From the NCBI GenBank assembly GCA_033032865.1, contig JAWHQI010000049.1:6634001-6698000 (forward strand): a stretch of DNA of 64,000 nucleotides. The letters are read 5' to 3'. Below the pieces are notes generated by a model. That model made no database searches. It was not told where the DNA came from and saw only the letters and a list, made by a program, of their open reading frames with translations. Source of the DNA: Dactylorhiza incarnata (lineage: Eukaryota; Streptophyta; Magnoliopsida; Asparagales; Orchidaceae). Below are positions 32,799-42,417 of this stretch, piece after piece. The position numbers and the translations under genes are program-made. The stretch's first letter is position 1. Each line of letters begins with the position of its first letter.

Positions 32799-34355
32799 TG
32801 TTGGGGATGCAATGTTCACCTAGAGGGGGGGGGGGGGGGGGGGTGTTAGGTGATCTTGGTACTTTTTGGATTATTAGTGTGAGTTATCAGAATTCAAGCA
32901 ATGCACAAAGTTATCAAACAAATAAAACACACCAGACGACAAAAGATCTATAGAGGTTCCTCACGACAGGGAATCGTGAGTAGTCCTCTTTCCCTCTGCG
33001 CCTACCCAGCAGTGCGCTAGGCTCAGCAAACGCTGCCAAAAGCTTCAGGCCCTCAAGCCTTATAACGCGGACCCGCAAGTCCCAACAGCCTAGGCCCTCA
33101 AGCCCCTACTGCCCCCGAGCCCGCAAGCTCGACACTCAGGCCCTCAAGCCCTACAACATGGACCCGCAAGTCCCAACATCCTAAGCCCTCAAGCCCTTAC
33201 TGCCCCCGAGCCCGCAAGCTCGACAAGATGCACCCGCAAGTGCACTGCCCTGGCCCTCAATCCTCACAGCTCTCTAGCCCTCAAGCTAGACACGTTGGCC
33301 CGCAGGCCTTACAAGAAAATACAATAATGAAATGTTTCTTCTGCCGGATGATGATTGGCACCTTTAGCCTGTTGAAGATCGGCTCCTTAAGATTGAAGAA
33401 GATTGTTCTGAATCAGATCTTGAGCGCACGGTTATTCTTCAAATCTTTTCTTTAACCAGATGAGGATTGACTTCTTAGCAGTCGATGAAGATGACTGCTC
33501 CTTCTTTTCTTCTTTCTTTCTTGCGGCGATATTGTTTTTTCGATTCGCTATGTGCGCAGGTTCTTACTTTTTTGTTAACCTCTTAGGGCAACCTCATGTA
33601 TCCCTTTTATAAGACTACGGGGTCTCCCAACGGTCTTCTAAAAGGTTTCTTTATGTGTCAGACCTCCATTCCTTTTTAGTACGCGCTGATATCTTTTGGA
33701 ATACGCGCCAATGCCTCGATTCATTAAGTGCACGCATTGATTGGACAATCAGGCGGCGGCATTAACTGCTGACAGTACGTCCGCACGTTTTGAATCTGTC
33801 TCGACTATATTTCCATTGTTATGACGACATGGATAATATCTCGACGACAGGCCTTTGTCGATCCCATGAACTCTGGTAGACCTTCATGTCTTCTTTCTTC
33901 TGCCTCTGATGCTGGTATTATGACGATATAAGATATCCTGGCGATTCTGTATATACGACGATCTTCTTTCTCTGACTTTGTCATCGCGATCTTCTTTCTT
34001 GCATTATGTCGTCGTAATCATATGTTCTCTTGACGACATGAGTTCCACACGATGATGTACTATGGCTTCTCTGTGTTTGACGAACTTGCCATCCTCCGTT
34101 CAACATTCGCCATTCTTCGTTCGACGATCTCGCCATGTCTCAGCGGTCGACGAACACTTTGCTTCTCAGCGGCTGCTGCTCTGCCCGTCATTACGACGAC
34201 AAGCACGCATTGTCGACGATGTCTCCTATTCTTCTCGACGACATTTCTTTAATTTCCTGAGACTTTATGCTTGAGAAGTAATCAAATACAAAGTGAAGTT
34301 TTCTTGACTTGGTGACTTCTTCAAATCAGGAATCATATGGGCAAGATTCCCAACA
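32799..34355 (-). repeat. E3 5' LTR
   Basis: 1,557 bp; matches 25464-27008. TATA box at 33602-33613, stem-loop array 33069-33307. A G run of about 18 (32826-32843) replaces a run of about 7 in the 3' LTR, which explains most of the length difference. Confidence 0.95.
33069..33307 (-). repeat. Stem-loop array in E3 5' LTR
   Basis: Same units as 25722-25961. Here the unit that is GAGC/GCTT in the other LTR is a perfect GAGC/GCTC with the CCGCAA loop, and the unit before it is CGAGC/GCTCG. Confidence 0.8.
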
Positions 34356-34360
34356 CCCCA
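34356..34360. repeat. Right target-site duplication of E3 (CCCCA)
   Basis: Matches 25459-25463. Confidence 0.95.
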
Positions 34361-34637
34361 CCTTCTTTTGATAATACCAAAAGGGGGAGATTAATTGAAG
34401 AAATCTATATAGGAGAAATATAGAAGATTAAGGGGAGAATAATTCATGTAATCTATCAATTAGGGGGAGTAAAACATAAATTGCATTTATGTAGGGGGAG
34501 CATTAAGATAGGGGGAGTATGTACTTTATCATGCTTATCATATACTATAGTTGCACTATCATCTTGCTTATCCTATACTATAAACACTATTGTTGATTTC
34601 TTGCTAAGTGGATTTGTTATTATCAAAAGGGGGAGAT
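34361..34637 (+). promoter_or_regulatory. E2 array of six polypurine tracts
   Basis: AAAAGGGGGAGATT near 34380, AAGGGGAGAAT near 34420, TAGGGGGAGTAAA near 34462, TAGGGGGAGCATT near 34493, TAGGGGGAGTATG near 34511, and the proximal AAAAGGGGGAGAT ending at 34637 before the 3' LTR. Several spaced tracts before the LTR are a Sirevirus trait. Confidence 0.85.
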
Positions 34638-35988
34638 TGTTGGACATGTGTGTCACATCCCTTTGTTTGAGAATAACAAATCCCAAATTGTATTTGATCT
34701 TGCTTGTCGTGTGTTTATAGTGTGCTGGAATTATAGGTGCAATACTCCACAGGTAGAAAGCATCTGAATTCAAAAATCTGGAAGAATGCACTACCGCCAG
34801 CATTAGAGCTACCGCCAGGCGCTAGCTCAGGTTCCGTTCGACGAATTTGCCTGCGTTCGACGAAAACTCCGTTCGACGAAAATTTCCGTTCGATGAACTT
34901 GAAGCTCCGTTCGACAAAAATTTTCGTTCGACGAAAATTTCGTTCGTCGAAAATTCCGTTCGACGAATGTTTGTTCTGCCACGCCGCCGACGATTTTGTA
35001 ACCGCTACTGCCTTGCACTATCTCAAGTTCGTGCACAGCGCCACGCCACAAACGGTTTCGCAACCGCTCCACACGAACGCTACCGCAGGCGCTAGGAGCT
35101 ACCGCAGGCGCTATCTTCAAGTTCTATAAATTGATGGGCTCTTTCTCGTTTTGGCTAATCCATCCCAGAGATATTGCTAGGGCCACAATTCTATTGTTGT
35201 TATGCTGATGAAGATGGATCTCCCACTAAAAGCTTAAGGAGATTTCTGGAGAAGGACTACGTCACGCTACATCCGAAGGACGATCGCTTCGAGCTCGCTC
35301 ATACTACAACGATCCTTCATCCTCATCTACAGAAATCTCATATAGGGAGTTTTTATTATTGTTATCTTTATTATTCATTCTATACTTTCTTTGTAACCGT
35401 TTAATTAATTCGCCTTGTGTTGGTGACTAGGTCTGGGTAGGACTTAGAGGGAATTCGCCTTGTGTTGGCGACTAGTTCTAGGTGATTATATCTAGAGGGC
35501 TCGAGGCCATATCCAGGGAAGGATTGGCTAGAGCGGCTTGAGGCCTTATCTGGGGAAGGATAGGCTAAAGCCAACCGGTTTGTGGGGATACAAGTCGGTA
35601 TAGAAAAGGAAAAGATATTTACATTTGTACGCCTCCTATTTCTAGCAATATTGAAATCAAATTTATGTAAACACTTTTTTCATATAATATAATCATGTCT
35701 CTTTTTGTGTTTACTTGATTTCTATCTTTTGGCATAATCTCTACTATATTGGTTACAAAGTTTTCAATTCGTATCACTTTATCTAAATTGTTTAGTTCAA
35801 TCTCTTTCATCATAAAACAATTTAGTTCTTGTTTCTAAATTTGGTTATTATGATATTCTCTTAATTTAGCTAAATTATTATTTTGCCTTTCTCTTATTAT
35901 AAAACAATTTAGTAATTTTCATAAAATTATAAGGAAGAATTTTATTCCCTTATTCACCCCCCCTCTAAGGGCGCCGTAAGATCCAACA
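34638..35988 (+). repeat. E2 3' LTR
   Basis: 1,351 bp; same parts as the 5' LTR. Unit array 34833-34970, TATA box 35124-35131, leader stem-loops 35410-35575. It lacks a GCTAC/GCTAG-rich stretch of roughly 18 bp that the 5' LTR has near 17870. Confidence 0.95.
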
Positions 35989-35993
35989 TCATG
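35989..35993. repeat. Right target-site duplication of E2 (TCATG)
   Basis: Matches 17495-17499. Confidence 0.95.
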
Positions 35994-36241
35994 TTCAATA
36001 ATTCTTCTATTATATGGATTTCAGTTTTAGAGATTTTTCCATGTAGAGATCCGTCCTTATCAATACTGATGGTTTCTTTTAATTCGATTAAGTCTACATC
36101 ATATACTTTGCTTCTTGTTGAAATCAGGTTTGTTAATCCCGCAGTTTGGAAAAGCCCCAGAATTACTTTAAAATTCTCAGCAGCAACATTGAATGATTCA
36201 ACATCAACATCGAATCCTAAATTAATTTTAGGAGGGGCCAT
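35994..36241 (-). pseudogene. A2 ORF3, N-terminal part (cut by E2)
   Basis: ATG at 36241-36239 (MAPPKINL...), open to the E2 insertion. It aligns with the start of E1 ORF3: same MAP opening, a helical AAENFK/ASDEFR segment, an FxxAGL-type segment and the LLxM segment at the junction. After removal of E2 and one TCATG the alignment continues at 17499. Before the ATG, minus-strand sequence has a long pyrimidine tract and TTACTTGTGCAGG (about 36265-36255), which resembles a splice acceptor. Confidence 0.7.
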
Positions 36242-36925
36242 TGATTCTGTAGTACCTGCACAAGTAAAACAAGGAAGAGAAAGAGAAGGAGAGAGGAAAG
36301 CAGGAGTAAGAACACAGGAGTGCTAGAGAGCCAGAAAGCACATGAGAGATAATTTGAAAGCATAAAATGATCTAACGTCTAAGTTGCTTACAAGAAGATG
36401 ATTCGTCGCAACTTAGGGTTAAATTCAAAAGCAACGTTGAACAGAAGTGAATTCAGCGTGCCAAAACTAGTCAAAGTAGCTTATAGAAGCATAATTGTGT
36501 GCTTTGGCATGTTGACGTTGCATCGATTTGTAATCGACGTGACTTCGAATTTGCGCAGCAATTATTAACTCAATGCATGCGTTGATATATAATTGATGCT
36601 GCATCGAATGCTATTCAAATTATCTATCCCAAGGCGATCTCGAAGTTAACATTGAATAGAACTCGACGGTGTGCCAAATTCTATTCGATGCAACTCTGAA
36701 TCTACATTTGCATTTCTTTAGGAAATTTATGCTGTTTTTCCCAGCAATTATCTTTTTTGAAGATATCATTTATAATATTATCGGTGTTAATTAGCATGCA
36801 TCAGTAGGAGTTTGAGAAATGAAGTCACTCCCTTGATTCTTTGAAGTTCCATGTTGAATAATTAGTTTTACCTTTCCCTTTATTATCTCTGAGGAAGGGA
36901 TCCTAAATTCTCCTGCATATGTAAC
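36242..36925 (-). other. A2 spacer between gag and ORF3, with U3-like segment
   Basis: No protease, integrase or RT. At about 36757-36740 the minus strand reads TTGCTGGGAAAAACA, close to the A2 3' LTR start (TTGCTGGGGAAAACACC), after a purine-rich AAAAAAGAT. The next 400 bp have TGACGTTGCATCGA-type CpG motifs like the LTR U3. It may be a captured LTR piece or an internal promoter for ORF3. Confidence 0.5.
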
Positions 36926-37420
36926 TCAAATATTAGATGGTACCCAGGTTACCTTGGGTCCTTTGATTTTACCATTATAAGGTGATATGAAAGAATAGAA
37001 TGGTCTTTCATGATATCCTTTTGGATGGTAGAGAATAGGTTTATTATAGCTGCATTTGTTACGTTGTTACTGAAAATTTGCATAGAAAGTATATATATAA
37101 TAGATCTATAGAGTGGCTAATGATTTTTCTTTTTACTTCAGCTTTTTGATTATTTTTTGTTAGTTTCTCTGAACTATTCTTTCCTAGAGTTCTGTTCTCA
37201 TTATTTGGATTCACTCTAATAAATATAGTTATTTTATCAGGATGACTGTTGTCTAGTGCTTTAATTACTGGTTTGGTCTCACCTATTTGAAAGTCACCAG
37301 GTCTAACAAATATAACTGGATTTTTCCAGGCAGGTCTGTTAGGGACTTCTGTGTTGGTAAATGGATCTACTTTTTAAAGCCAAGGTGCTTAAATCTCATA
37401 AAGAGATTTTGTGTAATATC
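36926..37420 (-). pseudogene. gag: A2 gag, C-terminal part (cut by E4)
   Basis: Minus-strand gag end: a conserved-looking stretch with RPAWKNPVIFVRPGDF and a following basic tail (about 37350-37140), then, after frame changes, KGPKVTWVPS and TGA at 36926-36928. TATGCAGG follows the stop, as in the other elements' gag-pol boundary, but pol is absent. The right side is removed by the E4 LTR at 37421. Confidence 0.65.
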
Positions 37421-38615
37421 TGTTGGATCGGTAGGCGCCCTTAGAGGGGGGGGGGGGGTGAATAAGGGTTTTAAAACTTGTGTTATATTTTGGAATACTT
37501 GAAATAATAAGAGATCAAAATATTGATTTTGAATAAAGATCTAAATTGTTTTATAATGAAAGAGAGGATAATAAACAATTTAGAGAAATGAAAATTAAAT
37601 CAATTTTATTACACAAAGAGAGACATGATTATTATTAATAAAATTGATTACAAAATTCGATTTCAATGACGCTAGAAATCAAGGAAAAATATGAAAGACC
37701 CTTTTTGTTTTCTATACCGACTCGTATCGCCACGAACTGGTTGGCTTTAGCCGATCCTTCCCCGGATACGGCCTCAAGCCACTCTAGCCAATCCTTCCCC
37801 AGATATGGCCTCGAGCACCCCTAGATCTACACCCTAGACCTAGTCTCCAACACGAGGCGAATTTCTGCCTTAAGTCCTACCTAGACCTAGTCGCCAACAC
37901 GAAGCGAATTCTCTAACGGTTTACAAAGAAAAGATGTGAAATAAATAACAACAATATAAAAACTCCCTATATGGATGTCTTGGAGAAGTAGACAAAGACC
38001 CGCAGAGTATGATCATATTCGATGCGGTCTTACATCACGATGATGACGCGTGTTGAAATCTTCTCCACGGATCTCCTTAAGCCTTCATAGATTTGTGGGA
38101 GTATCTCTCTGAACCTTCCTCTATAAAATGTGGCATGAAGCTCTGGAATTTGGGAGTGGAGAGGTATGAAGAAGACGAATCCAAGGGGTCCTTTTTATAG
38201 CCTTGGAGCTAGCGCCTGTGCTATCGCTACCGCCGACGCTATCCCAGATTAGGCAATATTCTCCGTGTGAGAATCCTTCATTTTAAGCAAGTCGGCTGCC
38301 TTCCTCTTGTGCTTTGCACTACCACCAGCGCTAGTAGATACCGCATACGCTAGCTGCTACCGCCTGCATTAGCTGCTATCGCCAGTCACTATCACCTTCC
38401 ATAACTGTTTCTGAGATTTTCACAAATCAGAGCTAGCGCTAGCGCCGGTGCTAGAGGGCATGTTGGAATTTTGGCTTCAACTTTTGGCGCAACTTTCTTA
38501 TGTTATCCTTGAGTCATGTGGACTTGTTTTCCTGCACACTTAAGCACATAAGATCAAATACACATAAGATTTGTTATTCTCAAATCTAGGAGATGCGGAA
38601 GACCATGTTCCATCA
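37421..38615 (-). repeat. E4 3' LTR
   Basis: 1,195 bp, minus-strand ends TGATGGAACATGG...GATCCAACA; closely related to the E5 LTR and more distantly to E2. TATA box (CTATAAAAAGGA) at 38189-38200, GCGCTAGC-rich block 38210-38460, leader stem-loops about 37735-37912, G run at about 37446-37457. The left edge cuts A2 gag; flanking ATATC (37416-37420) is the candidate target duplication, its partner out of view. Confidence 0.88.
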
Positions 38616-39551
38616 AACTCTCCCTTTTGATAATAACAAATCCATTAATGATAAATCAGAGCATTAATATATAAACATGATGAAACTTACTTGTGTGTGT
38701 GTGGGAGAGTGATGACTTAGGATAATTATCGATTTTTAGCATTTAGAATTGCTCCCCCTAAATACATGCTCCCCTAAGTGAATGGTCCCCTAATATGTAA
38801 GCTATCATCTTAATTAATCAAGTTAGTTTTCTATTTTTATAGCGGATTATATTTATCATGTTAGTTCTCCCCCTTTTGTTATTAGCAAAAGTGGGTAAGG
38901 AAGCAAAACACAAATTTTTTTGATAATAAGATAAAGGCATGATCGAGCTTTTAGAGAGAAGGAAATGATACAGAGTTTTAGAATTATTTTTATAGAGATA
39001 GATCAGAGTTTTTTGCTTAATGATGAACAATATAATATTTGCCAAGTAATCATTATTATCATGTTAGTTTTCCCCTTTATATAAGAGTTTTAAGCATAAA
39101 AAGGTGATTTCTAAGTAACCAATCTACCCAGACAATATGTCTACACCCTAGCCCCGCACTAAGTGACAAATGGTCATGAGGAGCTGCATACATGCCATTG
39201 GTTGGGGTGTTAGTCACATATGCAAACACTAGACAAAACTCAACCTAGCACTCTTTCCCCCAGTGCCTCGCAAGGCCCCACTGGAACCCTCCCCGATTAA
39301 GGACAAGACATGACTTAGAGGTTAGGTTATCTAATGTCTACAACCCTGCGCCCCCGCTATGGTGAGATATGTAATCATGGATAATAATTATTGGAAACAT
39401 TTAAGCATTTTCAATCAAAATATAATTTCATAGCCAATGAGTTTGTATCTTTGTTTGATTTTTTGAAAAAACTCACATAGCTATTTTGAAATCCATTAGT
39501 AAATCAGAGTTTTTAGCATAAAAATGATATGCGTGTTTAGAGTAACCAATA
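38616..39551 (-). mobile_element. E4 internal region, 3' part
   Basis: Minus-strand AAAAGGGAGAG next to the LTR, with further AGGGGAGC/AGGGGGAGC tracts near 38750-38790 and 38870, so a polypurine array. No coding sequence. A GC-richer block (about 39130-39370) matches nothing else in the window. GAGTTTTTAGCATAAAAA with AGTAACCAAT appears twice (about 39085 and 39508). The Gypsy array begins at 39552. The rest of E4 is outside the window. Confidence 0.65.
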
Positions 39552-40776
39552 TGATGGCGCGTCCCCTCCGACACTCCTTGATGATGATGACCCGGATGCC
39601 GAGGCGCTGCGCCACAAAGAGCTGAGGCGCCATGATGATGCTGTTGGAAATCCGCGTTATAATCTCCGTCCGCGGCGTGCCAAAACCGCCATGAAGAATT
39701 AAACTTTTTATGCATGCACTTTTATTTTATATTAATAAATATAAAATTATTTCATGATGATAATTTTATATTTATTAAAATGGTTGTAATTTTTAATTTT
39801 GAATTTTTAATTTTATGTTGGTGTGTATTTAACCATGCGGATGGATGAGATTTCATCTCCATCATAGATGGTTATTATTTTGTGTAAACTCCTATTTAAA
39901 GGGGTCCTTATGATGGAATGAGCATTGAAGATTAAAGCAAACCCTAAATCCCCCTTGGGAAATTTCGGCCAAGGTGGTGCTTCCCCCTTGCCGCCCCCCT
40001 TCCTCTTGGTGTGACTCCAAGGCCGCCTCCCTCCATCCTCTTCGGTGTGACTCCGGCGAGACTTCCGCGGTGCGACTCCAAGGAAGAAAGGGTGCTTCTC
40101 CGTTCGCTGCGACGCCGGTGGAATCGTGGAGAGAGAGATTCTCCCACCTTATCTTGTGTGTTCATCTTCTTGGTTGGGTAACCCCTTCCCTTGCTAGTGA
40201 TTCTTTCTACGCTTTAGTTTGTGGAGGTTTTTGTCGAATCGTTTTATCAGTGGCTTTAATTTTCTCGCTTGCAAAATCTGAAATCTAAGTGTTGTTATTG
40301 AATCTCTTGTTGTTCGGATCGGGTAGATCCGGTGCGGGAGCGAAACTTGGCCTAGCCTTGATTTGCTTTCCAAGATTGGCGCACTTGGCGCTAACAAGGG
40401 AGTTAATCTCAACTAACATTTTATCGCCGCTTGAATGTTCACCACCGCTCCAAGAAAATTGCCGTTGCGTTTTGAAATGAATCGATTGATGGAATAGATG
40501 CTTGTGTAGGTGCGGTGAGTTGTGTGCTTGTTGGAGAGGTAGGTCTTAACGACGTTGTATCGAGTCTGGCTTACGGTGAGTTGTGTGCTTGTTGGAGAGG
40601 TAGGTCCTAAGGACGTTGTATCGAGTCCCGAATATTTTTTATCCTTCGGATTCGGAGAGCCAACCGACCCCTTTTCGTTCGCTTTTGGTCGGATCCCTCC
40701 ATTGTTATTTTATTCTCTGTGATGAATGTTTGTTCCGTTAGCGTAACGTCCTCGTCGTCACGGTACCCCTACATCA
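39552..40776 (+). repeat. G LTR1
   Basis: 1,225 bp, TGATGGCG...TACATCA. TATA-like CTATTTAAAGGG at 39892-39903. A direct duplication of GGTGAGTTGTGTGCTTGTTGGAGAGGTAGGTC-like sequence (about 40513 and 40576). The first 135 bp can be read as protein (see G pol). Confidence 0.92.
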
Positions 40777-40779
40777 ATT

Positions 40780-40794
40780 TGGTATCAAAGACGG
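40780..40794 (+). promoter_or_regulatory. G primer binding site, domain 1
   Basis: TGGTATCAAAGACGG just after LTR1; repeated after LTR2 at 47157-47171. Confidence 0.8.
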
Positions 40795-41262
40795 TCGTTT
40801 CAACTCCCACGTTGCAAAGATCCTCGCTGCGATTCTTGTTGGTCGTTCTAATCAATAGGAAAATCTGAAAATTTTCGGATTGGTCTGCGTTTAGCAAAAT
40901 CTCAGAAATTTAAAACTTGTCAGAAAATTCTGAAATTTTTTCTGTAGCTTCCTGCACGTATTTCCAGCAACATTAAAACTGAAACCTTTTCGATTCGTAA
41001 TTGTTAGGTCAGCCTAAAAATTGGAAGCGTCGTAATTCTATCTAGGTGGTGTGCGAATAGCGCTCTGAAATCTGAATTTTTTGTCAAACTTCAAAAAAAA
41101 AATTTTTTTTAACGATCTCCGTATTACGCACATCAGGAATCTATAAAATATCCTATGTTCAATCTAGCTACAGCCCTAGGAAAAATCATCTTCCCAAAAT
41201 TTTCCTGAACCTGAATGTGAACTAGGCTAGGCACGGAGTACACGACACCGTCTACATCTAGG
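40795..41262 (+). other. G leader, domain 1
   Basis: Untranslated leader before gag, AT-rich with an A/T homopolymer near 41094-41110. Nothing else recognised. Same in domain 2 (47172-47635). Confidence 0.7.
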
Positions 41263-42417
41263 ATGGCCGCGAATCAGCACAACGATCCCAACACCGAGGC
41301 CATGGCAGTCCTACGCACCGAGCTGACTAACCTTAGGATGATGTTAGAACAAATCTTACGGAATCAAGGAGGACCGCCACCACCACCCGGTGATGTTGAG
41401 GGGCCCAACCGGCACCAACCGGTCACTGATTCGGATTCTGATGGGGGCTATCCACGAGTGCCTCCTCGAGAACGCCGCCCCTAGCGTGGTTTCGATATCA
41501 CTAGAGCCATCAAGATTGATGCCCCCGCCTACGATGGCATGGGAGACCCCCAGGTCTTCCTTAGCTGGGTAGTTGATATGGAATGTTACTACCAGTGGCA
41601 CAATCTCACGGATCTCCAATAGGTCCAAGTCGCCCGGATGAAGTTGATAGATCGTGCGAAAACCTTTTGGCTGAATGAGGAAAGGAGGTTGGGAGCCGGA
41701 CAGGAAGTCCCACCTATCGGATGGGCGGTGATGAAAAATTTGCTCACCGACCAATACGTTCCCGCTTACCACCGAACCCAAATGTTCGATGAACTAGCCA
41801 CCCTGCGGCAAGGTTCAAAGTCGGTGGCCAAGTATATGGGAGAGTTGAGGGACCGTATGGTGCGTTGCGAGCTTAGGGAACCCCCAGAGGTCACATTATC
41901 CAGGTTTCGTAAGGGGCTTTAACCCGACATCCAGCGGAAGCTCTTGCGCTATGGGCACACAGATCTGAAAACGACTTTCAATGCCGCCCTAGACATTGAA
42001 AAACACTTAGCCGCCAAGGCTCACTCCCATTATTACCACACAAGGAATAAGACCACCGTTGCGGCGTCTTCTTCCACCTATCCGGACAGGGGAAAATCTA
42101 GAACCACCGAGTCTAAATCCATCGTGATCACCGCTAGGAACACTAGGAACCCCACGAGTGAGTGTGTTCCCATTGGGAAAGTTAGCAAGGCCAATACCAT
42201 GTGTTATTCTTGCGGTGTTCAAGGCCACTATGCCTTTGAATGCCCAACTAAGACTAAGGCCGTTGCCCTCTTAGATATGGCCGCCGATTCTACTGATTAT
42301 GTGTATGAGGCCGCTGAGGAGAGCGACCCCGAAGGGGTCCCAAGCGATTTGGAAGACGATCCCCCCCTCATGGTGATGCGTTGTATTCTGACCACTCCAC
42401 GTCCACTAGATGACTAG
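41263..42417 (+). pseudogene. gag: G domain 1 gag
   Basis: ATG at 41263 (MAANQHN...). Retrotrans_gag-type core (about 41500-41960), then a CCHC knuckle near 42199-42240 (C-YS-C-GVQG-H-YAFE-C) and an acidic tail. One frame throughout, with stops at 41482 (TAG), about 41620 (TAG, likely Trp), 41920 (TAA; domain 2 has CAA) and 42415 (TAG, likely Trp). Gag and pol are normally fused in this class, so the last stop is a lesion rather than a true gag end. Confidence 0.88.

Larger units (their letters stand above)
25464..34355 (-). mobile_element. E3: Sirevirus Copia retrotransposon nested in E2
   Basis: Minus-strand element of 8,892 bp with perfect CCCCA duplication. In element order: 5' LTR 34355-32799, primer site 32798-32783, gag 32730-30563, pol 30545-27416, polypurine region 27415-27009, 3' LTR 27008-25464. 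No ORF3. Gag and pol carry stops and frameshifts, and the protease catalytic Asp is lost. Confidence 0.95.
17500..35988 (+). mobile_element. E2: Sirevirus Copia retrotransposon carrying nested E3
   Basis: Plus-strand element with perfect TCATG duplication. 5' LTR 17500-18867, primer site 18870, gag 18915-20864, pol 20865-23928, noncoding 3' region 23929-25463 and 34361-34637, 3' LTR 34638-35988. Without E3 (25464-34355) and one CCCCA copy it is about 9.6 kb. LTRs begin TGTTGGACATG and end GATCCAACA. It has no ORF3. Gag-pol is one frame with stops plus a late frameshift. Confidence 0.95.
14277..37420 (-). mobile_element. A2: pol-less Sirevirus-like element, base layer, much interrupted
   Basis: Minus-strand remains in two blocks: 14277-17499 (partial 3' LTR, polypurine region, ORF3 C-terminal part) and 35994-37420 (ORF3 N-terminal part, spacer, gag C-terminal part). 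E2 separates them, with its TCATG duplication inside ORF3. A1 cuts off the last part of the A2 3' LTR; E4 cuts off gag on the right. Between the end of gag (36926) and ORF3 (36241) there is no protease, integrase or RT, so pol was lost or never present. The two blocks align collinearly with ORF3 of E1, which supports joining them. Confidence 0.75.

Noticed and set aside
41356..41781. 141-codon minus-strand frame in G, repeated at 47729-48154
   Set aside because: Antisense to gag; no known motif. Its persistence in two copies follows from their near identity.
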